Shown piece by piece: positions 52,972 through 62,778 of a stretch of DNA of 64,000 nucleotides. This DNA is from Microcyclospora pomicola (lineage: Eukaryota; Ascomycota; Dothideomycetes; Capnodiales): positions 124,001-188,000 of the forward strand of contig NHNY01000028.1 of the NCBI GenBank assembly GCA_002786065.1, written 5' to 3'. Numbering within the stretch: position 1 is the stretch's first letter; each line of letters opens with the position of its first letter. Under the pieces are notes generated by a model. The model ran no database searches. It saw only the letters and a program-made list of their open reading frames with translations, and was not told the DNA's origin. The position numbers and the translations under genes were made by a program.

Positions 52972-54821
52972 TTAAGAAACATAATTATTAGTCTTCCTGG
53001 GGTGCATCAGGAGGCCAGGAGTGTAGGTTTTCCCATCCTGCTTGACCATAAATGGTGGGAGATCTCCTCGCGCGTCTTCTTTCTGCAGCCAGTGCTCAAA
53101 CAGAGGGTCATTGAGTGAGCTTGTCCAGTCCCATGTCATGGGCCGCGTGAAGAAAGCTGTCGAACTAGATCTGTATTGTCCAGGGCCGTTGGCGATACCA
53201 TCGCGGAACTGTTCTGGACCACCGCCGTTCAGAATGAATGCCAGTTCGTGAATGTCGCGGCTGGGGAACTGGTATTTGGGTAGTGGCACGCTGACCACCT
53301 TCAATCCGTTCCACATGGCGTGGGATGGGAGTGTTGCCTCTGCTGGGACTCGAATACCGTCATTGTGCTGAGCACGGTGGCAAGCCTGGAGAAGATCATA
53401 AGATGCTCTCGCTTGAGCGGGAACGGACATGAAGCGGGGTGTGTCTTCCTTAAGATTGCCGGCGTCGTCCTTGAACACCCAATCATCCAGCTTCTCAAAC
53501 CGATTGACATGATTGAATTGACCGAGGAGCACAAGATCGGCCTCCCAGCCTATACCCCAGTCAAAGTTATCGTCCTTGGCATCCTGAGTTGGGGGAATTG
53601 GGCCAACAGGTTCGACCTCATCGATCTTGACTGGACCCCAGACCGTTGCACCATCATCCAGTGCTTCGCTGATCTTCTGGCTGAACTCCTCGTACGTACC
53701 GTGGACTTGTGGGATATAGATCCAGGACGAGCGCTCACGAGATTGCTTGTAAGGTTGCGCGGTGGTGAAGGAGTGAAATGCTTGAAGCATTGAACCGACG
53801 TGAGACGTGAACCGGGTGTCCATCTCAAATTGCCAATAGTGGTCAAACTCCGGGTAGAAATGCGCGAAAAGCTGCAGTGGCTGCATGATCTGCATGACGG
53901 GTCTGAACGATGTGTTAGCTGGCGATGACGTTGCAGAACACGACCCAGCACGTACCGGAACTCTTCCACTTTGCTGTACCAGCTCTGCTGAAGGCTTTCG
54001 TGGAACAGGACAGCCATGTTCCGGAACTCCGGGGGAACGGAATCTTCCAATATGCGTTCATAGACGTCGTCGTCGGAATGTATGAGATGCCCGTCTTGAT
54101 CCTTGACATCTACTAGCAAGAACACCGTGTAATCTCCTCCAGTCGCCAAGCTCGCCTCGTTGATGATTGCTCGAAGGTTCCAATAATCTTCTGGTGCGTA
54201 ATCATATGTGCTCCAGGTTCTCAGCACGATGGCTTGTCTACCTGTTTTGGTCCTGTCTGTCTCATGGACTGCATCTTCGGCAAGCTTGAATCTAGGTGCC
54301 CGGAATGATTCTGGTTCTTTGCGCGAATTTCGCTCGTCCCTAGCCATTTGAAACCGTCCTTCATTGGCCGTGGTGCAGTCTGCCTGCAATCTGCCCCAAT
54401 CTTTCTTCTCCCAAACCACTCTTGACCGGCCATATCCATATTCGTCTTCACCATATCCATAAGGTCCATACCGCTCTTCAATGGTCAACCAAGACTTCTC
54501 CAACCCCAGCAAATCATAAGATCCAACAGTCGGTTCGGCAAATGTCACATTCGGCAACTCTCGCACTGCCCTTGGCAAGTCCTCCACTTGCGCATCGTCC
54601 AGGAGCTTTCCTCGAGGACCGAAGCAGACCGTGTGCCGAACTTCGGGCTTGATTGTCGGCCTAGGATCCACGCGAGAAGGTGCGGCAGATAAGTAGCCTT
54701 TCCGACGAGCCGTGTGATATTGTGTGAAGAGCAGATAACATGCGACAATGGAAAATAATGAGAGGCCTGCAAGGGGATACAGGCGGCTGCGCTTTCCGCC
54801 GAAGATAGAAAGGTTTATCAT
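52972..54821 (-). CDS. DUF3405 family type II membrane protein
   Basis: Two exons, 54821-53956 and 53902-52972, encode 598 aa. The 53-nt intron (GTACGT, AGCTAAC, CAG) joins KVEEFR to PVMQIMQPLQLF. A signal anchor lies near residues 16-33 (LAGLSLFSIVACYLLFTQ). The luminal part carries the family blocks TGRQAIVLRTWSTYDYAPED, INEASLATGGDYTVFLLVDVKD, EFDHYWQFEMDTRFTSHVG, DWGIGWEADLVLLGQFNHV and FLNGGG-like FILNGGGPEQFR. DUF3405 proteins are fungal, Golgi-type and glycosyltransferase-like. WQFEMDTRF and ADLV would suit a GT-A type fold, but no activity is proven. Length fits the family (550-750 aa). Confidence 0.9.
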
Positions 54822-55407
54822 CTGGAGGTAGAATACAGCAGGCTCGTAGAGGATGGCGAAGATGGCATGGTGATACGCGATAGGTCACGCTCTGGCGATG
54901 CCGTCTTATCTGTGCATGTAGGTCGGACGGACAAAACGAAGGGAGAAAGCTTCATCCCTGGCGGCCCCATGTATTCAATGGTTGAGCTCTCCTGGAGGTT
55001 TGCTATCCAACGACACGCCGCCATGATCTTGCATAAAGATCACTACAATGACACAATCATAGCGAGAAAGGGAGTCGATATCTAGCTATTTGCAGTTATA
55101 AGGTAAGTACTTCTACTTCGTCTACCATGGTAAAAGTTAAAGACCAACAAAGATGCCGCCGCGTCTACAGCTTAATGCTTAGCGCGTTGTTTCTTGGGGC
55201 TACACGGCAACATCAGAGGTAGCATATACTCGTAACATAATAGTACAAGTGAGAAGCATGGTTTGTCGAGACTGAATCGGTACTAAGTCTTCACAATCAC
55301 GAAACATCGACAGGTGGAAGGTACCAAAGACGAGAGATGGTCTGACAAGGCTCAGCATCATACAGAGAATAGAACATGCCAGGCCTGCACGTCTTCTCAC
55401 TAAATCA
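54822..55407. other. Intergenic region
   Basis: Promoter of the DUF3405 gene and the 3' end of the WW/FF gene. No gene or notable repeat. Confidence 0.5.
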
Positions 55408-57153
55408 TCATTCTGTACTCGCGATGAGATCCTGTAGTCTACCATTCTTGACCGCCATAGCCTGACTCAGTTTCGCTTCTTCCTGCCGTAGATCTCTTTT
55501 GGCAAATCTCTCCTCCTTTTCGGCGTTACGTCTCTGTGCCTCCACCTCTTTTTCCCTCTGAGCCATTGCCTGCTCTCGTTTTTCACGCAACGCACGCTTC
55601 TTTTCTTGCTCCGCCAGTGCCTCTGGATCCAAACCGCCATCTCGTGGAGTCGGTGGCAGGCCTCGAAGGTGGGCCTCAACAATGGCATCGCGAGCCCTCT
55701 GAGGTAGGCTGATGAAATGTATGTTGGTCAGAACCTGCTGTGGTAGCGTCTCAAGCGTGGTAGAACGGTTCAGCAACTCGAGGGATATTGATCGAAGCAA
55801 ATTCTGGATATCGGCTTTACGCGTACTTTCCGGAAGCTTCAAGCGATTGATGTGCTCACGATATAGCTTTTCTCGATCCTTGTCGCTGAAGTTCCGGTCG
55901 TTCATCTCCCCCTCGCGCTTATACTTTCGTTTGAACTCAGGCCAGTATAGCTTTGGTGTAGCCTTCTCCGAGAGGAAGGCAAGGAATGGTATTCGAGGGT
56001 CCGTTTTCTCCATATTCGCGCGCTCCATTCGAATTTGAGCAGCCTTCTCTTTCACCCACTCATCCCAGACTTCTTTGCGCGCTTTGCTCGAGTTCAAGAC
56101 GGTGAACCGATCATCGTTTAGAATGCTGGCAGGCGAAGTGTCGGCAAGAAGCTTGTCCCATGGCGTGAACGGGCTCACTCGATAGTCCTCCAGCATGTCA
56201 CGAAAGAGGTTCGCGGCATCCTCGTGAGATAGTGGCAGGCCCTCGGCTCCCTCTTCCCACTCTTCGTAGTCTTCACCATCGCCATATTCCCCAGCGTCCA
56301 AACCATAATCTTGACCCATAGCTGCAAGCTGATATGCTATGTCGTCCTCTCCGAACTCCACTGGGCCACTTTCTTCATCAACAGCAGTAGCAGTTTCCGG
56401 AACAGCGCTGTCCAACATTCCGTTCGCACCGTTTGTGCTTTCGCTGTCTTCGTCTCCTTCCTCTCCCTCATCATCAGTGACCTCCACATACTCGTATGAG
56501 CCTTCGCTATCATATCCGAATTCGCCAGCTTTTGGTTCCGCACTTTCGTCATCGTCGAGCGGCTTTGTGGGATCTTCCTCTATTGGTTCAGACTCTCGAG
56601 CCAATTCAGCCATCAAGGCTGCTTCATCTTCCCGTTGTAGACTTTCACTTCTCCTCCGTCGGCTTCTATCCTGCTCGTTCGCAACATCTGCAGCATTCGA
56701 AACATTGCTCTTGGCCTCCGCCGGTGCAACCTGCTTGGCTACCGGTCGAACTGCAGACGGTGCAGCTTCACCTCCAGCCTCAGCTTCATCGAATTCAACC
56801 ACAGCTTGTAGAACATCCGCCGGAATGCGCCACCGACTCTCCTTGGTCTGAGTGTTGTGCACGAAACGTCGCCCAAATTTGGTGCGTATCAGTACCCAGG
56901 CTGTATTGCCAGGTAAGATGTGCTTTGACTTCGGCTTGTCAAGAGCATGGCGACGATCTTGCAAGACCCGTCGATCATGTTGCTGGTATCCTACCCGAGG
57001 TCCTCTTGGCGGCTGCCCAGCTCGTGGAATAGACTCTTCTTTGCCGTAGCCAAATCTGTTCTCCGCATCTGCATCTACGTCGAGAGATACAAAGTCTTGG
57101 GGTGCGCTGTTTTCTGGCGGAGACGGTTTAAGTCGTTTATTTGGAAGATCCAT
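55408..57153 (-). CDS. WW/FF-domain pre-mRNA-processing protein (URN1/Dre4/TCERG1-like)
   Basis: Single exon, 581 aa, MDLPNKRLKPSPPE. A WW domain occupies about 81-112 (NTAWVLIRTKFGRRFVHN...ESRWRIP; two Trp plus aromatic core). An acidic linker follows, with SEDDE-like tracts. FF-type helices span about 310-470 (AANLFRDMLEDYRVSPFTPW; RFTVLNSSKARKEVWDEWV; PFLAFLSEKATPKLYWPEFK). A Glu/Lys/Arg coiled coil forms the C-terminus (QEKKRALREKREQAMAQREK). Proteins of this layout bind the phosphorylated RNA polymerase II tail or splicing factor SF1 and couple transcription with splicing in the nucleus. The exact orthologue name is uncertain. Confidence 0.85.
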   Translation of the reverse strand: MDLPNKRLKPSPPENSAPQDFVSLDVDADAENRFGYGKEESIPRAGQPPRGPRVGYQQHDRRVLQDRRHALDKPKSKHILPGNTAWVLIRTKFGRRFVHNTQTKESRWRIPADVLQAVVEFDEAEAGGEAAPSAVRPVAKQVAPAEAKSNVSNAADVANEQDRSRRRRSESLQREDEAALMAELARESEPIEEDPTKPLDDDESAEPKAGEFGYDSEGSYEYVEVTDDEGEEGDEDSESTNGANGMLDSAVPETATAVDEESGPVEFGEDDIAYQLAAMGQDYGLDAGEYGDGEDYEEWEEGAEGLPLSHEDAANLFRDMLEDYRVSPFTPWDKLLADTSPASILNDDRFTVLNSSKARKEVWDEWVKEKAAQIRMERANMEKTDPRIPFLAFLSEKATPKLYWPEFKRKYKREGEMNDRNFSDKDREKLYREHINRLKLPESTRKADIQNLLRSISLELLNRSTTLETLPQQVLTNIHFISLPQRARDAIVEAHLRGLPPTPRDGGLDPEALAEQEKKRALREKREQAMAQREKEVEAQRRNAEKEERFAKRDLRQEEAKLSQAMAVKNGRLQDLIASTE

Positions 57154-57488
57154 CTTGCGATAGCGCGATCATATTGAGAGTGTCCAATATGCAGATCCGG
57201 GAACTTCTACCTGGATAATGTAGATGTGAGGCTACGAGTTACGCCATAGGGCTGAAGCCCAGCCAATGAGAAGCTAGATGGACGTCGACGCGGTCGAGCT
57301 GCCTGAAGCTGCTACATACATGCGCTACTACTCTCGAGACCATCAAACATAACTTCTTACATCAACCAAAGCCTAGTACTCCGGTCAATCCGAACGCTTC
57401 TCAGAATCGATCCGGGCAAATACAGCTCTTCCTCTGCTGCAAGAAGATTATAATCCCGAGGGCCACGTGAGACGGACATCAAGCAAAC
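57154..57488. promoter_or_regulatory. Divergent promoter region WW/FF gene / proteasome alpha-3
   Basis: 335 bp between outward-facing starts. No Rpn4-type proteasome element was identified by eye. Confidence 0.45.
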
Positions 57489-58302
57489 ATGTCACGTCGA
57501 TACGATTCACGCACGACCATCTTCTCGCCAGAAGGACGCCTCTATCAAGTCGAATATGCACTCGAGGCTATTTCACATGCCGGTACTGCGTTGGGTATCC
57601 TTGCGACAGACGGGATTGTCCTCGCAGCAGAGCGCAAAGTGACGAGCAAGCTTTTGGAACAAGACACAAGTGCCGAGAAGCTCTACATCCTCAACGAGTG
57701 CGTATGATGCTGCAATCCTACCTTACGAGATTATGTACTGACCTATGACTCGTAGCAACATGATCACTGCAGTGGCTGGCATGACCGCTGACGCCAACAT
57801 CCTGATCAACTATGCTCGCCAAGCGGCTCAGCGCTACCTCCTTACCTACAACACCGATATTCCCTGCGAGCAGCTCGTACGCCGCTTGTGCGATCTGAAG
57901 CAAGGGTACACACAGCATGGAGGTCTGAGGCCTTTTGGCGTTTCATTCATCTACGCCGGCTGGGATCCTCAGCGCCAGTTCCAGCTTTACCAATCAAACC
58001 CGTCCGGCAACTATGGTGGATGGAAAGCAACTTCAGTCGGCGCCAACAATGCCTCTGCACAAAGTTTGTTGAAGCAAGACTACAACGAGGAGTGCAACTT
58101 GAAGCAAGCGTGTGAGTTGGCAGTCAAGGTGTTGAGCAAGACAATGGATTCGACAAAATTGAGCAGCGAGAAGATTGAGTTCGCGACGGTAGGCAAGACA
58201 AAGAGCGGCACGATTTACCACCATCTCTGGGATGCCGAGGAGATCGATGCGTTGTTGAAGGAGCACGGTCTCGGGAAGTCGGAGACGGACGAGAATGCGT
58301 AG
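57489..58302 (+). CDS. PRE9: 20S proteasome subunit alpha-3 (Pre9/PSMA4)
   Basis: Two exons, 57489-57697 and 57756-58302, encode 251 aa. The 58-nt intron (GTGCGT...TAG) gives [19 protein letters not shown]. The N-terminus [20 protein letters not shown] is the proteasome alpha signature, and the paralogue is fixed by [22 protein letters not shown] and [20 protein letters not shown], as in PSMA4. It forms part of the alpha ring that gates the 20S core in nucleus and cytosol. Length and the acidic C-terminal tail are normal. Confidence 0.97.
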
Positions 58303-58723
58303 ATCACTCGCAAAAGAGACCAATATGATGAGCAAAGAACTAAGTCCCAGGGGGTCCAAACATCGACGGGAAATATGTACTATAGACACTAATGCATGAC
58401 CCCAGCATTGGCATACGAATGTCGAGTGCTGTAGCCCACAATCCTGCGCGTATGTGAGGTAGGTATATGAGCTTCAGGGCGTCTACCACATTCGATTTTT
58501 GGAGCGAACAGCAAGTCATAAGACGCTCGAGATATACTGTGGTGTTCTCGTAATATGCCACATTGTATCTTATCCTCTCGGTAGAGCTCGATTTGGTCCA
58601 TTCGTGATGACTATAAGCCATCTCCAATGGCCGTCAGACGCCGCTTGGCAACAGTTCTGACGACACCCCACCACCCCACATCTTGGGCAGAGCTTCATTC
58701 ACTCTGGAGAAAAAAAGTTTCAC
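58303..58723. promoter_or_regulatory. Intergenic region upstream of spermidine synthase
   Basis: About 420 bp between tandem plus-strand genes: the 3' end of the proteasome gene and the promoter of spermidine synthase. No other feature seen. Confidence 0.45.
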
Positions 58724-59844
58724 ATGCTGTCACGAGCGTTTCAGACCATTCAGACCATCCCTATCAAACCCAAACTTCTCCAATTCTCCCCGCCTGTGTT
58801 AGTCTCACGAACTACCTTTTCGACTCCTATTTCAAGACACTTCTCCCACCCCAAACCCTCCATCGACATGTCCGAGATCACCCACCCCACAATCCAGGAT
58901 GGCTGGTTCCGCGAGATCAGCGACATGTGGCCTGGTCAAGCCATGACGCTGCGTGTCAAGAAGGTGGTGCACCACGAGAAGAGCAAGTACCAGGACGTGC
59001 TGATCTTCGAGTCCACCGACTACGGCATGGTGCTGGTCCTCGACAACGTGATCCAGTGCACGGAGCGTGACGAATTCGCATACCAGGAGATGATCACCCA
59101 CCTCGGCATGTTCTCGCACCCGGACCCCAAGAAGGTGCTCGTCATCGGCGGCGGCGACGGCGGCGTGCTGCGCGAGGTCGTCAAGCACGAGGGCGTCGAG
59201 GAGGCATGGCTGTGCGACATCGACGAGGCCGTCATCCGGCTGAGCAAGCAGTACCTCCCTGGCATGAGCGTCGGGTACAGCCACCCGAACGTCAAGGTCC
59301 ACGTTGGCGACGGCTTCAAGTTCCTCGAGGACTACAAGAACACGTTCGATGTCATCATCACGGACAGCAGCGATCCCGAGGGCCCTGCCGAGAGCCTGTT
59401 CCAGAAGCCGTACTTTGAGCTGCTGCACGGCGCGCTGCGAGAGGGCGGCATCATTACCACCCAAGGTTGTAAGCCCCTTCCTTTTTAGCCCCTGGAGGAC
59501 GTTTGGTGTTGCACCCTGTTGCGGGCTGTATTGTACGTGTATGCTGACGAAGTTTGTGCTGTACAGCTGAGAACCCATGGCTCCACATGAAGATGCTGGT
59601 CGATCTCAAGAAGAGCGTCAAGGAGGTCTTCCCGGTCGCCGAGTACGGCTGGACCACGATCCCAACATACCCCAGCGGACAAATCGGATTCTTGGTCTGC
59701 AGCAAGGACGGCAGCGCCAACGTTACCAAGCCTGTAAGGACATGGAGCGAAGCGGAGGAGGACAAACAGTTCAGGTACTACAGTGCCAAGGTGCACGAGG
59801 CAGCATTCGTCCTGCCCAAGTTCGCCGAGAAGGCACTTCGGTAG
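58724..59844 (+). CDS. SPE3: Spermidine synthase, with possible mitochondrial leader
   Basis: Two exons, 58724-59465 and 59567-59844, encode 339 aa from the upstream ATG. The 101-nt intron (GTTGTA...CAG) gives [13 protein letters not shown]. Spermidine synthase motifs are [37 protein letters not shown], the nucleotide-type loop [22 protein letters not shown], and the catalytic Asp in [15 protein letters not shown]. It transfers aminopropyl from decarboxylated SAM to putrescine. The usual cytosolic start is [17 protein letters not shown] (ATG 58868). The 48 residues before it ([17 protein letters not shown]...) are Arg/Ser/Thr-rich with no acidic residue until the end, so translation from the first ATG might send a form to mitochondria. 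Confidence 0.93.
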
Positions 59845-59995
59845 GCTGGAGAAGTGGTGGCAACAGCTGTAATGTGCTTTATGGGTCAGGCGTTACACAA
59901 CACGTTCAAAACCGTGAAAAGGGACACGGCGTCCTCGAATAGCTTTCAAAAACTGTAGACATCAAAGTCTTTCCAGCATCATTTCACATTATCCT

Positions 59996-60912
59996 TTATA
60001 GTTTTGACTTCGTATCGCTAAGTTCCAGCCCAGTGATTGCCTCCAACTCCTTTACTGCTAGATCAGCTCTCCCTAATTGCACCTTGATCGTGCGCATCCC
60101 CAAGTGCTTCGCCGTCCGCAGGTTCGTCCCAATGTCATCCAGAAATACAAAGTCCCCGGACTCCAACGACTTCTCTCCCGGCCACTGATACTTTGCCCAC
60201 TCGCCCACCCGCGTGATCGCATACCGGTATATCCGCTCATCCGGCTTGCGCATCCCCACATGCGCGGACGACACGAACACATCGAACAGACCCTTGAGCG
60301 CGCGGTTCTGGCGGCCTTCCGACGTCGTCTCGTCGTTGAACGCATGGCCGGCAGGGAAGATGCTCGTGTTCGACAGCGCCGCGACCACGAGGCCGACGCC
60401 GCCGTTCGCGCGCTGGCGATCCGCTTCGGCACGCAGGCGCTGCAGTGCCGGGTACATGTGCGGATCCGGCGTGCGCGCCACCCGCATCATCTCCCAGTAC
60501 AGCCATTCCGCATCGATCTCAGGCACTGACGGGACTTGGATGTCCTGCGGCGCGCGGCCGGTCTTCTTCGCGACGGCCTTGGTGTAGAAGGCCTGCCAAC
60601 GGGCGGCGTCGGTGAGGTCGCGCTTGAACTCGGCGAAGAAGGCGGCGTCGAGCGGGATGTCGCCGCGCTCGAGTTTGGGCCAGGCGCCGGACGGGTTGCT
60701 CGCGGAGATGCTGTGATTCACCCAGCCGGCGGGGATGGAGAGGCGGTTCTCATAGTCGAGGATGGCTTGGAAGGGTGAGACGACCTATGGGGTTCGAAGG
60801 GTTAGAAACGCTGGGAGATGCTTGGCGAGGGAATAGAAGGGAGCAGTACGCAGACTCCGCCAATGTCAAATAGGACGACCTTAGGCTTCTTATGTGTTGT
60901 GGAGGAAGACAT
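59996..60912 (-). CDS. HAD-superfamily hydrolase (dehalogenase/epoxide-hydrolase-N type)
   Basis: Two exons, 60912-60850 and 60784-59996, encode 283 aa. The 65-nt intron (GTACTG, TTTCTAAC, TAG) joins DIGGVC to VVSPFQAILDYENR. Motif I is VVLFDIGGV: the nucleophile Asp is present, but the usual second Asp (DxD) is Gly, as in several HAD-like proteins that are not classical phosphatases. Motif II is VVAALSNTS, motif III Lys is in GMRKPDERIYRYA, and motif IV is FVFLDDIGTNLRTAKHLGM. The cap domain lies between residues about 25 and 150. Substrate unknown. Fungal relatives are often named epoxide hydrolase or acyl-CoA dehydrogenase family member 10-like by similarity alone. Confidence 0.88.
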
Positions 60913-61526
60913 GTTGGATCCTGCTTGGAGGGTGTGTGCCCTAGTAGTGAGTTCGGCGTTCTACTGAGCGACCTATAGTGTCTTGATACAAGGTTTGCTG
61001 CATCTAGAGCTCGAATATGAATCAATAAACTCGTTATGAGTGGAAGAACTCCGAACACTCCATCTTGTATTCTACAATGGTAGAAGTGCAGACAGCCGTG
61101 GATTGCCGTCCATAATCAGACCGAGGCTTGTGTCTTATCGATAAGCGGGCATGCGGGCTACCAGACCTCACGTCAAGCATGCACTCACTCGTCACAGATG
61201 CTATATGAAAAACAAACGAGAACACAAGCATGTGTGTCATGTAACACGGTCTCTGAACCCATTTTCATGAGCACAATGTCGCGATGATCATCGGCGAACA
61301 CCACTACTACATCGTCTTTGCCACCCAAGCAATGATCTTGTGAGACCTATGATCTTAGCCAGTGTCGTGGAGATGTATAGGTGGGAGTCCATCAAGAGAG
61401 GGACCTCGTCTAGTGGCTCTTGCCAATGTCTCAGTTCCATGGCGATGTCCAATTGACTTCTCCCCAACAGCTTCTAGGGTTTCCAAGCGTCGATCTTGAT
61501 TTTTCTTCGCAGTGTATCAGAAACGC
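60913..61526. other. Intergenic region
   Basis: Promoter of the HAD gene and the 3' end of the small membrane protein gene. No gene recognised. Confidence 0.45.
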
Positions 61527-62105
61527 CTACTCCACACAGCCATTCTCCCCGTTCTCTACGTTGTCGCGTGGAGCTCCTCCCGATGATTCTTGGTGTCCGT
61601 CGCGACTACAATGGCATTTTCCGTTGGCCGTTGGATCAGTCTTTCCTGGAGTGCCGGCTGCTACAACCTTGGCTGAAGTCTCGTCGACTACTGAGTCTGT
61701 GGGTACTCGGTCGTTCGTTGTCGAGTCGTCGGCTACAAGGTCGCTGAGTTCTGTATGATCGACTGCAACCTCGCTGGCCACGGGACTCCAGATAGTTGAA
61801 CCGGACGTCTCGAATCTTCGGGTCATGCGGCGGAAATATGGTGAGGTAAGATCAATGCTAGGATGTGGTTGTAGACGTGGAGGTTCTGCGCCGACTGCAG
61901 CGGTGAGGGCAGCAGCATTCGCCGCTCGAGATCTAGGGTGGAATAGCCGGCGGATGCGGTCAAAGGCTCTGGCAAGCTGTCCGTTGCGGTGGCCGGCTTC
62001 GATACACTTTTTCAGGCAAGCAATGACAATCCCGCCGAGGAAGAGGTATGCGAGTATTGCCAAGACCGTTCTTGTAGTCCAGCGAGAGTCGGTGGCGAGA
62101 CCCAT
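61527..62105 (-). CDS. Putative small single-pass membrane protein
   Basis: 192 aa from ATG 62105 (MGLATDSRWTTRTVL). One transmembrane helix (LAILAYLFLGGIVIACL, about 15-31) is followed by a Cys/basic juxtamembrane stretch and helix (GHRNGQLARAFDRIRRLF), then a Ser/Thr/Asp-rich disordered tail with no recognised domain. The frame is open further upstream but without an ATG. No intron signature or family supports it. Composition is consistent with a real fungal gene, but it could be spurious. Confidence 0.45.
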   Translation of the reverse strand: MGLATDSRWTTRTVLAILAYLFLGGIVIACLKKCIEAGHRNGQLARAFDRIRRLFHPRSRAANAAALTAAVGAEPPRLQPHPSIDLTSPYFRRMTRRFETSGSTIWSPVASEVAVDHTELSDLVADDSTTNDRVPTDSVVDETSAKVVAAGTPGKTDPTANGKCHCSRDGHQESSGGAPRDNVENGENGCVE

Positions 62106-62778
62106 GATGGACGCTGTAAGAGGCGATAGATGCTTTCGAGCCGACGCTGGTATGGAGGCTGCGTGTGTCAGTCTAAAGCCATGCTTGAAGCACAATGTTG
62201 AGTACAGTATATGCGCTCATCGGTGGTTGACATTGGATCTCCCTTTTCGTCTGTTGTGCTTGATTGATGATCACATTCCGTCCTTTGAGAATCTTGCAAA
62301 TATCGCATCTCTTTCGCTATTGCCATGGAGTTTTCCTTCCATTTCTGCCCTACCGCCTACCGCCTTGACACTTGAAGAAATATAACATACCTTGTCAGTT
62401 CCGAAATATGGCGGACCGAAGATGTGCGCTGCTGGCAAACAAGACGCTTGGAATGATGGTCAATTTTGAAGTTGTCGGAGCATGACCAAAATTTGCTGTG
62501 GCATTGTCAAGTCAATGCTACGAACGCGACAGGTGGGCACAGAAACTGAACACATTGACATGTGCGATGGCCGTAGCTTTCGCGATGCCGGCTTCGTCTG
62601 GGTCCGGGTCAACAAACAAGTCAGCTTCTGCAACGAGTTTTAACAGCTCCAAGCAAGATTCATGCCGCAGCATGTTACTATTCTTTCTCCATATCTGAGG
62701 CATAAAGGTAATAGTGCTCGGCATCGATTGCTCGAGACCGTAGACACATGGTACGCTGACCAGAATATCACCACACTC
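62106..62778. other. Intergenic region
   Basis: Between two minus-strand genes: the 3' end of the deaminase and the presumed promoter of the small membrane protein. No gene seen. Confidence 0.45.

Noticed and set aside
58832-59578. 248-codon minus-strand frame opposite spermidine synthase
   Set aside because: Antisense shadow; the plus strand encodes the complete enzyme.
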